From a bacterium (lineage in GTDB: Bacteria > Cyanobacteriota > Vampirovibrionia > Gastranaerophilales > Gastranaerophilaceae), in the NCBI GenBank assembly GCA_017559905.1, contig JAFYQF010000015.1, positions 62,001 through 126,000 of the forward strand: DNA of 64,000 nt, written 5' to 3'. The position numbers and the translations under genes were made by a program. The notes under the pieces are model-generated. The model saw only the letters and a program-made list of their open reading frames with translations, did no database searches and was not told the DNA's origin. The number at the start of each line of letters is the position of its first letter. Within the stretch, counting starts at the first letter, position 1. Shown piece after piece: positions 1 to 8,491 of the stretch.

Positions 1-2
1 CG

Positions 3-947
3 TTTATTCCTGTAATTATTCCGCCATTGATTTCATTAATGAATAAGTTAAAGTTAGACAGACGCTCTGTTGCTTGTGCATTAGCGTTTGGTTTGGTAAC
101 TCCTTATATAATTTTCCCTGCAGGTTTTGGGTTGATATTCCAAAGATTACTTGCAGACAATATGACTTTAAATGGTATGCAAGTTAATGTTGCAGATGTT
201 TGGAAGTCGGTTTGGATATTAGGTTTAGGGTTGCTATGCGGTTTGATGTGGGCTGTTTTTATTTCTTATCGTAAGCCAAGAGAATATGCTGAAATTCCTT
301 TTAGGGATGAAAAAAGACGCTCTTTGCGCTTTACTGGAAGTCACTATATAACCTTCTTTGCGGCAGTTGCAACATTGCTTGTGCAGTTGTGGACAAAGTC
401 TTTGCCGTTAGGTGCTTTGATTGGTTTGAGTATAATCTTTGGGACAAGGGCTATTAATCCTGAAAAGATGGATGCATTGATTAATGAAGGCATTGGGTTA
501 ATGGGGTATGTTGCTTTTGTTATGCTTGTGGCTGCTGGCTTTGCAGGAGTTTTGAATGCAACTGGTGGTATAGAAGTGTTGGTTCAAAGTTTTATTCCTT
601 TAATGATGGGTTCAAAAGTTTTGGCGGCATTTTTGATGCTTGTTTTGGGTTTGTTTATAACTATTGGGATAGGAACTTCATTTGGTACAATTCCAATTTT
701 GGCTGTGTTGTTTGTTCCTGTGTTTATTAGTTTGAATTTTAACCCAATGGAAGCGATTGCGGTTTTTGCTGCAGCAGCGGCATTGGGAGATGCTGGTTCT
801 CCAGCTTCAGGAACTACGCTCGGGCCTACTGCCGGATTAAATGTTGATGGTCAACATGAACACATAAAAGATACTTGTGTGCCAACGTTTTTGCACTACA
901 ATATTCCGTTAATAATATTTGCTATTTTAGCTGTGTTAATTTTTTAA
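3..947 (+). CDS. Na+/H+ antiporter family protein, NhaC/YuiF-like (5' end outside window)
   Basis: The frame is open to the left edge, so only the C-terminal ~315 residues are seen; the first in-frame TTG at 27 is not a convincing start because hydrophobic coding sequence continues upstream of it. At least seven hydrophobic segments are visible, separated by a basic cytoplasmic loop around the RKPREYAE stretch. Near the C-terminus the segment GDAGSPASGTTLGPTAGLN is the conserved signature I associate with the YuiF/HI1107 branch of the NhaC-type Na+/H+ antiporters. Expected role: exchange of Na+ (or a small solute) for protons across the inner membrane. The substrate cannot be read from the sequence; related proteins are sometimes annotated as amino-acid transporters. 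The family call is good, the ion specificity is inference. Confidence 0.8.
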   Translation, partial: FIPVIIPPLISLMNKLKLDRRSVACALAFGLVTPYIIFPAGFGLIFQRLLADNMTLNGMQVNVADVWKSVWILGLGLLCGLMWAVFISYRKPREYAEIPFRDEKRRSLRFTGSHYITFFAAVATLLVQLWTKSLPLGALIGLSIIFGTRAINPEKMDALINEGIGLMGYVAFVMLVAAGFAGVLNATGGIEVLVQSFIPLMMGSKVLAAFLMLVLGLFITIGIGTSFGTIPILAVLFVPVFISLNFNPMEAIAVFAAAAALGDAGSPASGTTLGPTAGLNVDGQHEHIKDTCVPTFLHYNIPLIIFAILAVLIF

Positions 948-967
948 CGAAAAATTTTTATTTGTAA

Positions 968-973
968 TATAAT
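968..973 (+). promoter_or_regulatory. Probable -10 box (TATAAT) of mgtE
   Basis: A consensus TATAAT lies nine bases before the first ATG of mgtE. A transcript starting seven bases downstream would carry only about two untranslated bases. No clear -35 or ribosome binding site is seen. Confidence 0.45.
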
Positions 974-982
974 AAAACTGTT

Positions 983-2350
983 ATGATGAATCTTGCAAAC
1001 ATAATAGAACGAATAAGAGAAATTTTAGACGATGAAACTCTTGATCAGTTGAGAGAGGAATTGGCAAGTTTCCATAGTGCGGATTTGGCGGATATCCTTC
1101 AAGAATTAAGGCCAGAGGAAAGACTGGATTGTTTTAGGCTTTTAGATATTGAAAAAGCTGCTGAAATGTTAGAATACGTTTCTCCGCAGATGCAAGTTGA
1201 ATTGTTGGGTGATATAGACCAAGAAGTAGCTTCAAAAATTCTTTTGAAATTGCCTCACGACGCAGCTGCTGACGTTTTGGGTGATATGGAAGAAGACGAG
1301 AGTGAAACTTATCTTGATAAATTGCCACACAAATTTTCTGAAGAAGTAAGAGAATTGCTTACTTATAATGAGGATACCGCAGGTGGTATCATGAACCCGA
1401 TAGTATTGACTGTAAATTCAGATATGTCAGTGCAAGAAGTGTTGAATTACGTTAGAGTAAAGGCTGAAAAGGATAACTTTGAGCTTTATTATATTTATGT
1501 TGTAGATAAGCAAAATCACTTGTTAGGTGTTGTTTCTTTGCGTAAACTTTTGACTTCACCTGCAAGTAAAAAGATTGAAGATATCATGATTTCTGATATC
1601 GTTAAACTTCATGTTGATGATTATAGTGATTATGTCACAGATGAGTTCATGAAATACCAATATAACGCATTGCCTGTAGTCGATTTGTACAATAGGTTGA
1701 AAGGTATGATTACTTGGGATGACGTTCATGATTTGTTTGAAGAAGAAACTACTGAAGAAATCTACCAATCTTCAGGTATTTCGACTGAAGTTGTCGATGA
1801 AGATGAAATCCTTTCAGGTAATATTTTTAATGCAATCAGGGCAAGAACTCCGTGGCTTTTTATCACGCTATTGGGAGAGTTTGTAGCGGTTAATGTTGCG
1901 CACCATTTTGATCATACAATTGCAGCATTACCTATTGTTGCGATATTTATGCCATTATTGGCAGGTTTAGGTGGTAATATTGGTACTCAAAGTATTACCT
2001 TGATGGTTCGTGGTTTGTCGACTGGACAAGTTACTATGAGCTCTGCAATGTACCATATTGTAAGAGAAATGTTTGTTGGTTTAATTATTGGTAGTATTTT
2101 TGGCTTGATGGTTACTTTTGCTACTTTTGGCTGGCAGCATAGTATCGAGTTGGGTATTGTAGTTGGTATTGCGATGATGATTAATATGACTATGGCTACA
2201 ATAATTGGAACGTTTACTCCATTTGCGCTTAAATCTATGAAAATAGATCCGGCAGTTGCGTCAGGTCCTGTTATTGCAACAACTATTGACGTTGTGGGAC
2301 TTGTTGTTTATTTTACATTAGTTTCGACTTTTTTGGTGAAAGTTTTTTAG
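983..2350 (+). CDS. mgtE: Magnesium transporter MgtE
   Basis: Mg2+ channel/transporter of the inner membrane, 455 residues, the normal length for the family. Order: an N-terminal helical superhelix domain (about 1-130), two CBS domains (about 135-255) that sense intracellular Mg2+, then a five-helix pore domain (about 285-455). The pore segment PLLAGLGGNIGTQ and the later DPAVASGPVIATTIDVVG correspond to the two conserved family signatures, including the Asp expected at the pore. Two ATGs stand in tandem at 983 and 986 and neither has a Shine-Dalgarno; a TATAAT box ends ten bases upstream, so the message may be nearly leaderless. The gene stands alone between the antiporter and the LCP protein gene. 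Confidence 0.95.
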   Translation: MMNLANIIERIREILDDETLDQLREELASFHSADLADILQELRPEERLDCFRLLDIEKAAEMLEYVSPQMQVELLGDIDQEVASKILLKLPHDAAADVLGDMEEDESETYLDKLPHKFSEEVRELLTYNEDTAGGIMNPIVLTVNSDMSVQEVLNYVRVKAEKDNFELYYIYVVDKQNHLLGVVSLRKLLTSPASKKIEDIMISDIVKLHVDDYSDYVTDEFMKYQYNALPVVDLYNRLKGMITWDDVHDLFEEETTEEIYQSSGISTEVVDEDEILSGNIFNAIRARTPWLFITLLGEFVAVNVAHHFDHTIAALPIVAIFMPLLAGLGGNIGTQSITLMVRGLSTGQVTMSSAMYHIVREMFVGLIIGSIFGLMVTFATFGWQHSIELGIVVGIAMMINMTMATIIGTFTPFALKSMKIDPAVASGPVIATTIDVVGLVVYFTLVSTFLVKVF

Positions 2351-2432
2351 TGTAAAATCATTAAATTATAGTATTTGAAATGTATAAATATGTTATATGA
2401 TATTATTACGTGATTAACCTAGGATATTAATA

Positions 2433-3779
2433 ATGAGAACAGATACGCCCAAAGGACCTAAAAGAAGTCAATTTAGCAGCAGTGATGATAAATATTTAAA
2501 AAGAGCCAAGTTGTTGAAAAGGGAAAGTTCTACTTTTTTAAGAACAATGGCGGTAATAACAATTTTTCTAATTGGTGCAGCATTGAGCTTTTTGGTGTTG
2601 GCAGATAATCACGAGTTTTTTGAAAAACATTTAGGTAAAGATAATATTTTAACCAAGTTTTCTGTTAATATGTCAAAAGATAATGATACAAAACAGAAAG
2701 CTGATTTTTCATTGCCTTTTGGGAATAAAAGAAAGAATATTTTATTATTGGGTGTAGATTCAAATGGTGAAGATACAAACCCTTTTGAGGGAACTCGTAC
2801 TGATACCATAATTTTAATGAACGTTGACCCAAAAACAAAATCTGTAAATGCAATTTCTATTCCAAGAGATAGTAAAGTTTATTTGCCAGATGATCACGGA
2901 GTTCAAAAAATTAATGCTGCGCACGCTATTGGCGGTGTTGGTATGACAATTAGGACTGTAGAAGAAACATTAGGTGTAAAAATTGACCGCTATGTAATGG
3001 TTCATGATGGTGCTGTAAGGGAAATTGTTGACGCTATTGGCGGAATTGATATTTATGTTGAAAAAAATATGCACTATAACGATTATAGCGGAAAGCTATT
3101 TATCAATTTGCAAAAAGGTAAAAATCATTTGAATGGCAAACAAGTGGTTGGATATTTAAGATTTAGACACGATGCTTTGGGGGATATAGGCAGAACTCAA
3201 CGTCAACAATGGTTCTTAAGAGGTTTTATGGAAGCACTTAAGAAACCTGAAACGTTAGCAAAATTGCCTGAAATCCTTACCGTTGCAAACAAATATATAA
3301 AAACTAATATGACTTTCTATGAATTATCTCAATATGCTAGTCTTGTAAAACATTTGGATATGGATAAAGTTGAAGTTGCAATGTTGCCTGGTGCGCCGAA
3401 TAAAAAAGGATATGTTAGTTATTGGATTTTAGATCCTGAACAAACTCAAGAAGTTGTTAATAGATTAATATATAGAGAAAAAATCAACCCTGAAAGTTTA
3501 ACTGATGTGAAGGCTAGCATTATGTATTCAGCAGGTTACGAAGATGAAGTTCAGCTTGTGAAAGAACAGTTGCAAACTTTGGGTATTGAGGTTGTTTGTG
3601 TTGGACAGGTTAATAAAACTCATACGCAATTTATTGCTCACTCTAAAAATATTACAAATGATTATTACAATTGGTTGAAAAAGAAAACTCCGTCTATAAT
3701 TGGATATCAGTTTGTTTATGAGCCTACTGATTTCTATTGTAATGGTACAGATTTCACTATTGTAATAGCTGGTAAATAG
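2433..3779 (+). CDS. LytR-CpsA-Psr (LCP) family cell-wall glycopolymer transferase with LytR_C domain
   Basis: Membrane-anchored enzyme, 448 residues. A basic cytoplasmic N-terminus (1-36) is followed by one transmembrane helix (about 37-56), an LCP catalytic domain (about 100-270) and a C-terminal LytR_C domain (about 355-448). LCP hallmarks seen: the RTDTIILMNVDP strand, SIPRDSKVYLP with its arginine, the INAAHAIGG stretch, and FRHDALGDIGRTQRQQ with its arginine pair for lipid-pyrophosphate binding. LCP proteins move glycopolymers from a polyprenyl carrier to peptidoglycan or other acceptors at the outer face of the membrane. An AGGA sits eight bases before the ATG. In a bacterium with an outer membrane, as implied here, the acceptor is uncertain. 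Confidence 0.92.
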   Translation: MRTDTPKGPKRSQFSSSDDKYLKRAKLLKRESSTFLRTMAVITIFLIGAALSFLVLADNHEFFEKHLGKDNILTKFSVNMSKDNDTKQKADFSLPFGNKRKNILLLGVDSNGEDTNPFEGTRTDTIILMNVDPKTKSVNAISIPRDSKVYLPDDHGVQKINAAHAIGGVGMTIRTVEETLGVKIDRYVMVHDGAVREIVDAIGGIDIYVEKNMHYNDYSGKLFINLQKGKNHLNGKQVVGYLRFRHDALGDIGRTQRQQWFLRGFMEALKKPETLAKLPEILTVANKYIKTNMTFYELSQYASLVKHLDMDKVEVAMLPGAPNKKGYVSYWILDPEQTQEVVNRLIYREKINPESLTDVKASIMYSAGYEDEVQLVKEQLQTLGIEVVCVGQVNKTHTQFIAHSKNITNDYYNWLKKKTPSIIGYQFVYEPTDFYCNGTDFTIVIAGK

Positions 3780-3790
3780 GAGAAATTATA

Positions 3791-4447
3791 ATGGTCTTAA
3801 ATGCAATCGCAAACAGAAAAAGTGTTAGAGTTTATTCAAACAAAGTTGTTGATGATTTTACTGTGAAATCTATAATTGAGGCTGGTATTATGGCGCCAAG
3901 TTGGGTGAATGTTCAGCCGTGGCATTTTATTGTAGTTAGAGATGATGCTAAAAAAGAACTTTTAAGTCAGGCTTCAGGCGGACAGCAACAGGTTAAGAAT
4001 GCCTCTGCGTTAATTTGTTGTGTGGCTGATATGACAGCGTGGGAAGATGAAAAATTCTCTAAAGTTATGGAAAAACAAGGACGCAATGAGGCTGTTAGAA
4101 ATTATATTTTAAATAGTGAAATGTTGAATCCGTCTAGATTGGGTGCTGTAGAAACTTTGTTGAGAACTGTGGAACAAATAACTTATGCGATAGGTTATAT
4201 GACTTTAAGGGCAGAAGAACTTGGAGTAGGATGCTGTATAGTAGGTGCAGTTGCAAATGAATTAACTCAAGCGCAGGGTAGTGATATTGGTTCTTCTGTG
4301 AAAGAAATATTGGGATTGAATGACAAACAAGTTTTGCATTCGATTTTGACTTTAGGATACGAAGATGAGAAAAAGCCTACTGTTAAGAGCCGAAAAGACT
4401 TTGATGAGGTTGTGTCTTATGAAGTATTAGGACAAAGGTTTCAATAA
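3791..4447 (+). CDS. Nitroreductase family protein
   Basis: FMN-dependent NAD(P)H oxidoreductase fold, 218 residues. The N-terminal RKSVRVYSNKVVDD contains the arginine and serine that contact FMN phosphate in this family, and PSWVNVQPWHFIVV matches the conserved P-S-x-x-N-x-Q-P-W segment. The C-terminal half has the expected GIGYMTLRAEELGVGCC-like helix. The starting ATG is preceded by AGGAGAAATTATA, a good ribosome binding site, only 11 bases after the LCP gene, so the two are probably co-transcribed. The physiological substrate (nitro compound, quinone or flavin) cannot be told. Confidence 0.88.
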   Translation: MVLNAIANRKSVRVYSNKVVDDFTVKSIIEAGIMAPSWVNVQPWHFIVVRDDAKKELLSQASGGQQQVKNASALICCVADMTAWEDEKFSKVMEKQGRNEAVRNYILNSEMLNPSRLGAVETLLRTVEQITYAIGYMTLRAEELGVGCCIVGAVANELTQAQGSDIGSSVKEILGLNDKQVLHSILTLGYEDEKKPTVKSRKDFDEVVSYEVLGQRFQ

Positions 4448-4547
4448 AAAAAATAGACAAATGTAATGTAATATGTTAGTATAAGATGGAAGAGAGATTA
4501 TTATGAGTAATTTGGTAACTGGAAAACAATTTTTAGGAGGTGGCGGA

Positions 4548-5123
4548 ATGTCATTTGAATTGATTGCGTTAATCGTATTAGTTGTATTTATAATCGGCTG
4601 TATTATAATGTATAACTCTTTGGTTTTAAAAAGAAATAAAGTTAAAGAATCTTTTGCTAGTATAGATGTTCAATTGAAAAAAAGATATGATTTAATTCCA
4701 AACATTTTAACTATTGCACAAAAATATATGGAACACGAAAGAGAATTGTTGGAAAATATTACAGCATTAAGAGCACAAGCTATTCAAATTCCTGACAAGG
4801 TTGAAAATATTGGAAATAAACTTCAATTGGATGGTCAAATTTCAAAACAAATGGGTCAATTGATGGTTAATATGGAAAATTATCCACAGATTAAAGCTGA
4901 CCAAACAATGATACAAGCTATGCAAACTTACAACGAAGTTGAGGAACACATTGCTGCAGCAAGAAGATTCTACAACTCTGCTGTATTGGATATGAATAAT
5001 GCTTGTGAATTATTCCCAAGTTCAATATTTGCATTAATCTTTAACTTCAAACAAGTTCCATTCTTCAAAGTTGAAAATGAAGCAGAACGTGAAAGAATTG
5101 ATGCAGGTCAGTTTTTTAAATAG
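4548..5123 (+). CDS. lemA: LemA family protein
   Basis: Single-pass membrane protein with a long helical cytoplasmic or periplasmic domain; function unknown, often found with proteases or stress proteins. From 4548 it is 191 residues: one transmembrane helix at the N-terminus (about 3-24), then the typical VKESFASIDVQLKKRYDLIPNIL stretch of LemA and the late AARRFYNSAVLDMNN and FPSSIFA motifs. An in-frame ATG exists at 4503, but a perfect AGGAGG at 4535-4540, seven bases before the ATG at 4548, decides for the shorter form, which also places the membrane helix at the very N-terminus as in relatives. The gene is followed by a terminator. Confidence 0.9.
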   Translation: MSFELIALIVLVVFIIGCIIMYNSLVLKRNKVKESFASIDVQLKKRYDLIPNILTIAQKYMEHERELLENITALRAQAIQIPDKVENIGNKLQLDGQISKQMGQLMVNMENYPQIKADQTMIQAMQTYNEVEEHIAAARRFYNSAVLDMNNACELFPSSIFALIFNFKQVPFFKVENEAERERIDAGQFFK

Positions 5124-5136
5124 TATATTTAAAAAT

Positions 5137-5170
5137 AAAAAGGGTCGCTTGATAAAAAGCGACTCTTTTT
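5137..5170 (+). terminator. Rho-independent terminator after lemA
   Basis: Ten-base stem (5141-5150 with 5157-5166, one G-U pair) with a short loop, followed by a T run. It separates lemA from the tRNA gene. Confidence 0.85.
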
Positions 5171-5203
5171 GTATGATTGGATAAATTTAATAGATTATTA
5201 AGT

Positions 5204-5277
5204 GTGCTTGTAGCTCAGTTGGATAGAGCGTTTCCCTCCGAAGGAAAAGGTCGTGCGTTCGAATCGCATCAGGCACG
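5204..5277 (+). tRNA. tRNA-Arg (anticodon CCG)
   Basis: A complete cloverleaf can be drawn: acceptor GTGCTTG pairs with CAGGCAC; D stem GCTC/GAGC; anticodon stem TTTCC/GGAAA with loop CTCCGAA, giving anticodon CCG (reads CGG); T stem GTGCG/CGCAT with loop TTCGAAT; discriminator G. The CCA end is not encoded. It reads a codon that is rare in this A+T-rich genome. Confidence 0.95.
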
Positions 5278-5372
5278 CTTTATTTATTGTCAAAAGTTGA
5301 AAAAGTTAATTAGCAAAAAAATAAATTTTTGGTTTTTGGTTGAATATGTAATAATTATCAAAGGAAATATAA

Positions 5373-6083
5373 ATGCAGGTAAATCAATACAATAATTCCC
5401 CACAGTTTAAAGGCTCATTTTTAATTAATTATAAAAAAGCGCTTCCAGAAATGCGTAATGCGTTTGAAAATGTTTTAGGTGCTCATAAAGGTTTAATATA
5501 CGATAACTATAATGGTAAAGAGCACCAAGTTATGTATGTAGTGAAGAATTCAAAAGATTTTGATGCTGCGAATTTCATTATTAAAAATGAGTTAAATTTT
5601 AGATATTATCCTGATGTTAGTACCAAACAACAATTTTGGATTGATAAACCGCAAGAAGTTGTTGATTACATAAAAAAAACAAAAGCAAAACTAATTCAAC
5701 GACATAATGAGTTGGGTGAATATGTAGCGAAGTATAGAGAAAATTGTAGGCAAATTAAAGATTCTCACTTGTCTGTTGTTGATAAGATTTTGGGTGCATT
5801 GCATTTTAATAAAGATTGTGGAAAAAAGGCAAAAGATTGTAGAGCAATAACAACATTTACTGAAAATGGAACAGGTAATAAGGTTTTTGTTTCACCTAAA
5901 AATAAAAATGGTACGTTTTTTGTATTAGTAAACCCAAATAATGGTTATGATAAAGTTTGTCGTTATGCTTTTGATGAAAAAGGAAATTTACTAAAAACTT
6001 TTGAACCTCCAAATGGTATAAAACTATTTAAAGAAAAATTTAATGAAGCCATAAGGTTTAAGTGTAACCATGATGAAAAATAA
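5373..6083 (+). CDS. Hypothetical protein with N-terminal F-x-G motif
   Basis: No family recognised. The product has 236 residues, is lysine-rich and soluble-looking, with no signal peptide and no membrane segment. The start is supported by AAAGGA nine bases before the ATG. The N-terminus NNSPQFKGSF resembles that of three other unknown proteins in this window (NNSRNSFTGAL, INNQVFGARL, SKINFTGVE), a possible shared motif. A central hydrophilic helix-rich part (about 90-140) is followed by a basic KKAKDC stretch and a beta-rich C-terminal third. The gene sits alone between two tRNA-Arg genes. Function unknown. Confidence 0.75.
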   Translation: MQVNQYNNSPQFKGSFLINYKKALPEMRNAFENVLGAHKGLIYDNYNGKEHQVMYVVKNSKDFDAANFIIKNELNFRYYPDVSTKQQFWIDKPQEVVDYIKKTKAKLIQRHNELGEYVAKYRENCRQIKDSHLSVVDKILGALHFNKDCGKKAKDCRAITTFTENGTGNKVFVSPKNKNGTFFVLVNPNNGYDKVCRYAFDEKGNLLKTFEPPNGIKLFKEKFNEAIRFKCNHDEK

Positions 6084-6085
6084 TA

Positions 6086-6114
6086 TTATATTACATTTTA
6101 GTTTGTGTTATACT
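6086..6114 (+). promoter_or_regulatory. Probable promoter of tRNA-Arg(CCT) and argS
   Basis: TTATAT and TATACT separated by 17 bases, the -10 box ending 11 bases before the tRNA. No terminator lies between this tRNA and argS, so the same transcript may run into argS. Confidence 0.5.
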
Positions 6115-6125
6115 TTAGCTGTTAA

Positions 6126-6202
6126 GGCTTCGTAGCTCAGTAGGATAGAGCAGTGGTTTCCTAAACCAAAGATCGCGCGTTCGAATCGCGCCGGGGCCAC
6201 CA
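6126..6202 (+). tRNA. tRNA-Arg (anticodon CCT)
   Basis: Cloverleaf: acceptor GGCTTCG with CGGGGCC; D stem GCTC/GAGC; anticodon stem GTGGT with ACCAA (a G-A mismatch at the 27-43 pair) and loop TTCCTAA, giving anticodon CCT (reads AGG); T stem GCGCG/CGCGC with loop TTCGAAT; discriminator A and an encoded CCA at 6200-6202. It lies 32 bases upstream of argS. Confidence 0.93.
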
Positions 6203-6234
6203 TTATAGGTATATATATTAATGGAGAGAAAAGT

Positions 6235-7974
6235 ATGATTAAAGATTATTTTATAGAACAAATTGAAAACGCTATATTAAAAGCGATAGATGCAAAAACT
6301 CTAGGACAGATGAGTGAATACACAAGAGGTTCGCTAGTTGTAGAAAAACCTAAAAATCCTGATTTTGGGGATTTTGCAGTAAATGTTTCATCTTTAGCTC
6401 GTGGCGCTAAAATTGCACCACCTATGATCGCAAATGCAATTGTAGAACAAGTTGAAAAAGGTGATAATGAATATTCCGTAATAGGTGGGTTTATAAATTT
6501 CAAATCAGGTAAAACTGTTTTGATTAATTCTATCGAAGAAATCTTTAAAAAAGGTGAAAATTTTGGTCGTCCTGAAAATATTGAAAAAGAAAAAATTCTT
6601 CTTGAATATATTTCTGCAAACCCAACAGGACCTTTCCACATTGGACATGGAAGATGGGCCGCAATGGGTTCTGCGTTGGCTAATCTTTTGAAGTTTTATG
6701 GACACGAAGTTTATCAAGAATTTTATATCAATGACGCTGGTTCTCAAATTCAAAAATTAGGAAATTCTTTGAAAATAAGAATTCGTCAAGAATTAGGTGA
6801 AGATGTTGATTTCCCAACTGATGAAGTTGAAAGAAAAAATTTCTATCCAGGTGATTATCTAGTGCCAGTTGCAAAGAAATTTGTTGCTGAAAAAGCTGAT
6901 GAGTTAAAGAAAGTTGATAATGATGCTTCAAAATTAGATGTTCAATTACTTTCAGATTATGCAAAATTTGAAATGGAAGATTTGCAAAAAGCATTGTTAG
7001 ATAATTTCAGAGTACATTTTGATAATTTCTATTCAGAATTAACTTTGCATAATTCTGGAAAAGTTGATGAATGTGTTGGAATGCTTAAAAAAAGTGGTAA
7101 AATTTACCAAAAAGATGGCGCAGATTGGTTTAAATCTTCTGATTACGGTGATGACCAAGACCGTGTTATCAAAAAAGCGGATGGTTCTAATACTTATTTG
7201 ACAGCGGATGTTGCTTACCACGTAGACAAGGTTCAAAGAGGCTTCGACCGATTGATTAATATTTGGGGGGCAGACCACCACGGTTATGTCGCTCGTGTAA
7301 AAGCGTCTATGGAAGCTTTAGGTTATGACCCAAATAAATTGGAAGTACTTTTAGGTCAATTGGTTAACCTTGTAATTGATGGTAACGAAGTTAGAATGGG
7401 TAAACGTAAAAATATGGTTACTCTTGAAGACTTGATAGATGAAGTTGGAATTGATGCAACTAGATTTTGGATGTCAATGAGAAATATTGACACAACTCTT
7501 GATTTTGACATCGAATTAGCAAAGAAAAATACTGACGAAAACCCTGTTTTCTATGTTCAATATGCTCATGCTAGAGCTTGTTCTATTTTAAGAAATGCTG
7601 TTGAGGCTAAAGTTGATACTGCAACAGGAAAGTCTGTTGAAGCCCCTTTAACAATTTCTGAATTAGAAGACTTGAAAACTAATTATAAAAAAGATGATTT
7701 ACTCCCAACTTTAGATACTGCAAGAAAATTGATTTTAAAATTGGAAGAGTTTAAGTCTATGATTAAGACTTCAGCAGAAACAAGACAGGTTTATACAATT
7801 TGTCGTTATGTACAAGAGTTGGCAGCAGAGTTCCACTCTTTCTATAACGCTAATAGAGTAATTTCTGAAGATAAAGCCTTAATGAAATCAAGATTGGCAT
7901 TGGTTCTTTCTGTTAAACAAGTATTAAACAATGCTTTAAATATCTTGGCTGTTTCAGCGCCTGAAAGAATGTAG
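6235..7974 (+). CDS. argS: Arginyl-tRNA synthetase
   Basis: Class I aminoacyl-tRNA synthetase charging tRNA-Arg in the cytoplasm; 579 residues, normal for the family. An N-terminal additional domain (about 1-115) precedes the Rossmann catalytic core, with ANPTGPFHIGHGRW carrying the HIGH signature. EVRMGKRKNMVTL stands where KMSKS would be; many ArgRS enzymes lack a true KMSK. The core also shows YLTADVAYHVDKV and WGADHHGYVARV. A helical DALR anticodon-binding domain forms the C-terminus (about 455-579). The ATG has GGAG ten bases upstream. The gene directly follows tRNA-Arg(CCT), probably in one transcript, so the enzyme and one of its substrates are likely co-expressed. A strong terminator follows. 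Confidence 0.97.
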   Translation: MIKDYFIEQIENAILKAIDAKTLGQMSEYTRGSLVVEKPKNPDFGDFAVNVSSLARGAKIAPPMIANAIVEQVEKGDNEYSVIGGFINFKSGKTVLINSIEEIFKKGENFGRPENIEKEKILLEYISANPTGPFHIGHGRWAAMGSALANLLKFYGHEVYQEFYINDAGSQIQKLGNSLKIRIRQELGEDVDFPTDEVERKNFYPGDYLVPVAKKFVAEKADELKKVDNDASKLDVQLLSDYAKFEMEDLQKALLDNFRVHFDNFYSELTLHNSGKVDECVGMLKKSGKIYQKDGADWFKSSDYGDDQDRVIKKADGSNTYLTADVAYHVDKVQRGFDRLINIWGADHHGYVARVKASMEALGYDPNKLEVLLGQLVNLVIDGNEVRMGKRKNMVTLEDLIDEVGIDATRFWMSMRNIDTTLDFDIELAKKNTDENPVFYVQYAHARACSILRNAVEAKVDTATGKSVEAPLTISELEDLKTNYKKDDLLPTLDTARKLILKLEEFKSMIKTSAETRQVYTICRYVQELAAEFHSFYNANRVISEDKALMKSRLALVLSVKQVLNNALNILAVSAPERM

Positions 7975-7991
7975 TAGTATATAATTTCAGT

Positions 7992-8024
7992 AAAAAGCCC
8001 TCTGGATGTCAGAGGGCTTTTTTG
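7992..8024. terminator. Bidirectional terminator between argS and the minus-strand gene at 8025
   Basis: Nine-base G+C-rich stem (7996-8004 with 8010-8018), five-base loop, A run on the left and T run on the right, so it can serve both converging genes. Confidence 0.9.
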
Positions 8025-8417
8025 TTATTTTAAAAATGCTCTTAATTTTTCTGCCATAGCTTCTTTTACATTTTTATATGTCCATTCTGGGCTTAAATTA
8101 TGACAAGCCATTGAGCTTTTAAATTTGATAATTTCACCATAGCGGTTTTTTAAAACTTTTATTGTTTCTTCTGGTAATTTGTAAATTTCAAATTTAGTTC
8201 CATTTTGCGAAGATGTTCTGCTTGAAAATTCTGCATGAACACAAAGAGGGCTTTCTAGTTTGTGCGTTTCAATTTTTAAAGTTCTTGGGCTAATTATTTG
8301 CTCGTAAAACTTCTGGTTAACGACTTTTAAACTATCAACATGAGGAGATGCAAAAGGACTTACCTTTTTTATAAGTTTTGTTGCTGTGTATTTTGCGCTA
8401 TTAACATCAATTGCCAT
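8025..8417 (-). CDS. Hypothetical protein, 130 residues
   Basis: No family recognised. Basic, soluble-looking protein without signal peptide or membrane segment. The ATG at 8417 is preferred over an upstream TTG at 8423 because AAGGA lies eight bases before it. The N-terminus (MAIDVNSAKYTATKLIKK) is polar and the C-terminal half carries a cysteine and a predicted amphipathic helix ending in KAMAEKLRAFLK-like sequence. It converges on argS and shares its terminator. Confidence 0.65.
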   Translation of the reverse strand: MAIDVNSAKYTATKLIKKVSPFASPHVDSLKVVNQKFYEQIISPRTLKIETHKLESPLCVHAEFSSRTSSQNGTKFEIYKLPEETIKVLKNRYGEIIKFKSSMACHNLSPEWTYKNVKEAMAEKLRAFLK

Positions 8418-8491
8418 AATCAAATTCCTTTTTTTGTGGGGTATGTATTATGTTCAATCTAACACACGTAAATTTTTATTTTTGCTATTTT

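Noticed and set aside
5177-5395. 72-residue open frame across tRNA-Arg(CCG)
   Set aside because: It reads through a complete tRNA cloverleaf and has no ribosome binding site.
6246-6641. 131-residue frame antisense to argS
   Set aside because: It mirrors a highly conserved gene in the opposite frame and has no signals of its own.
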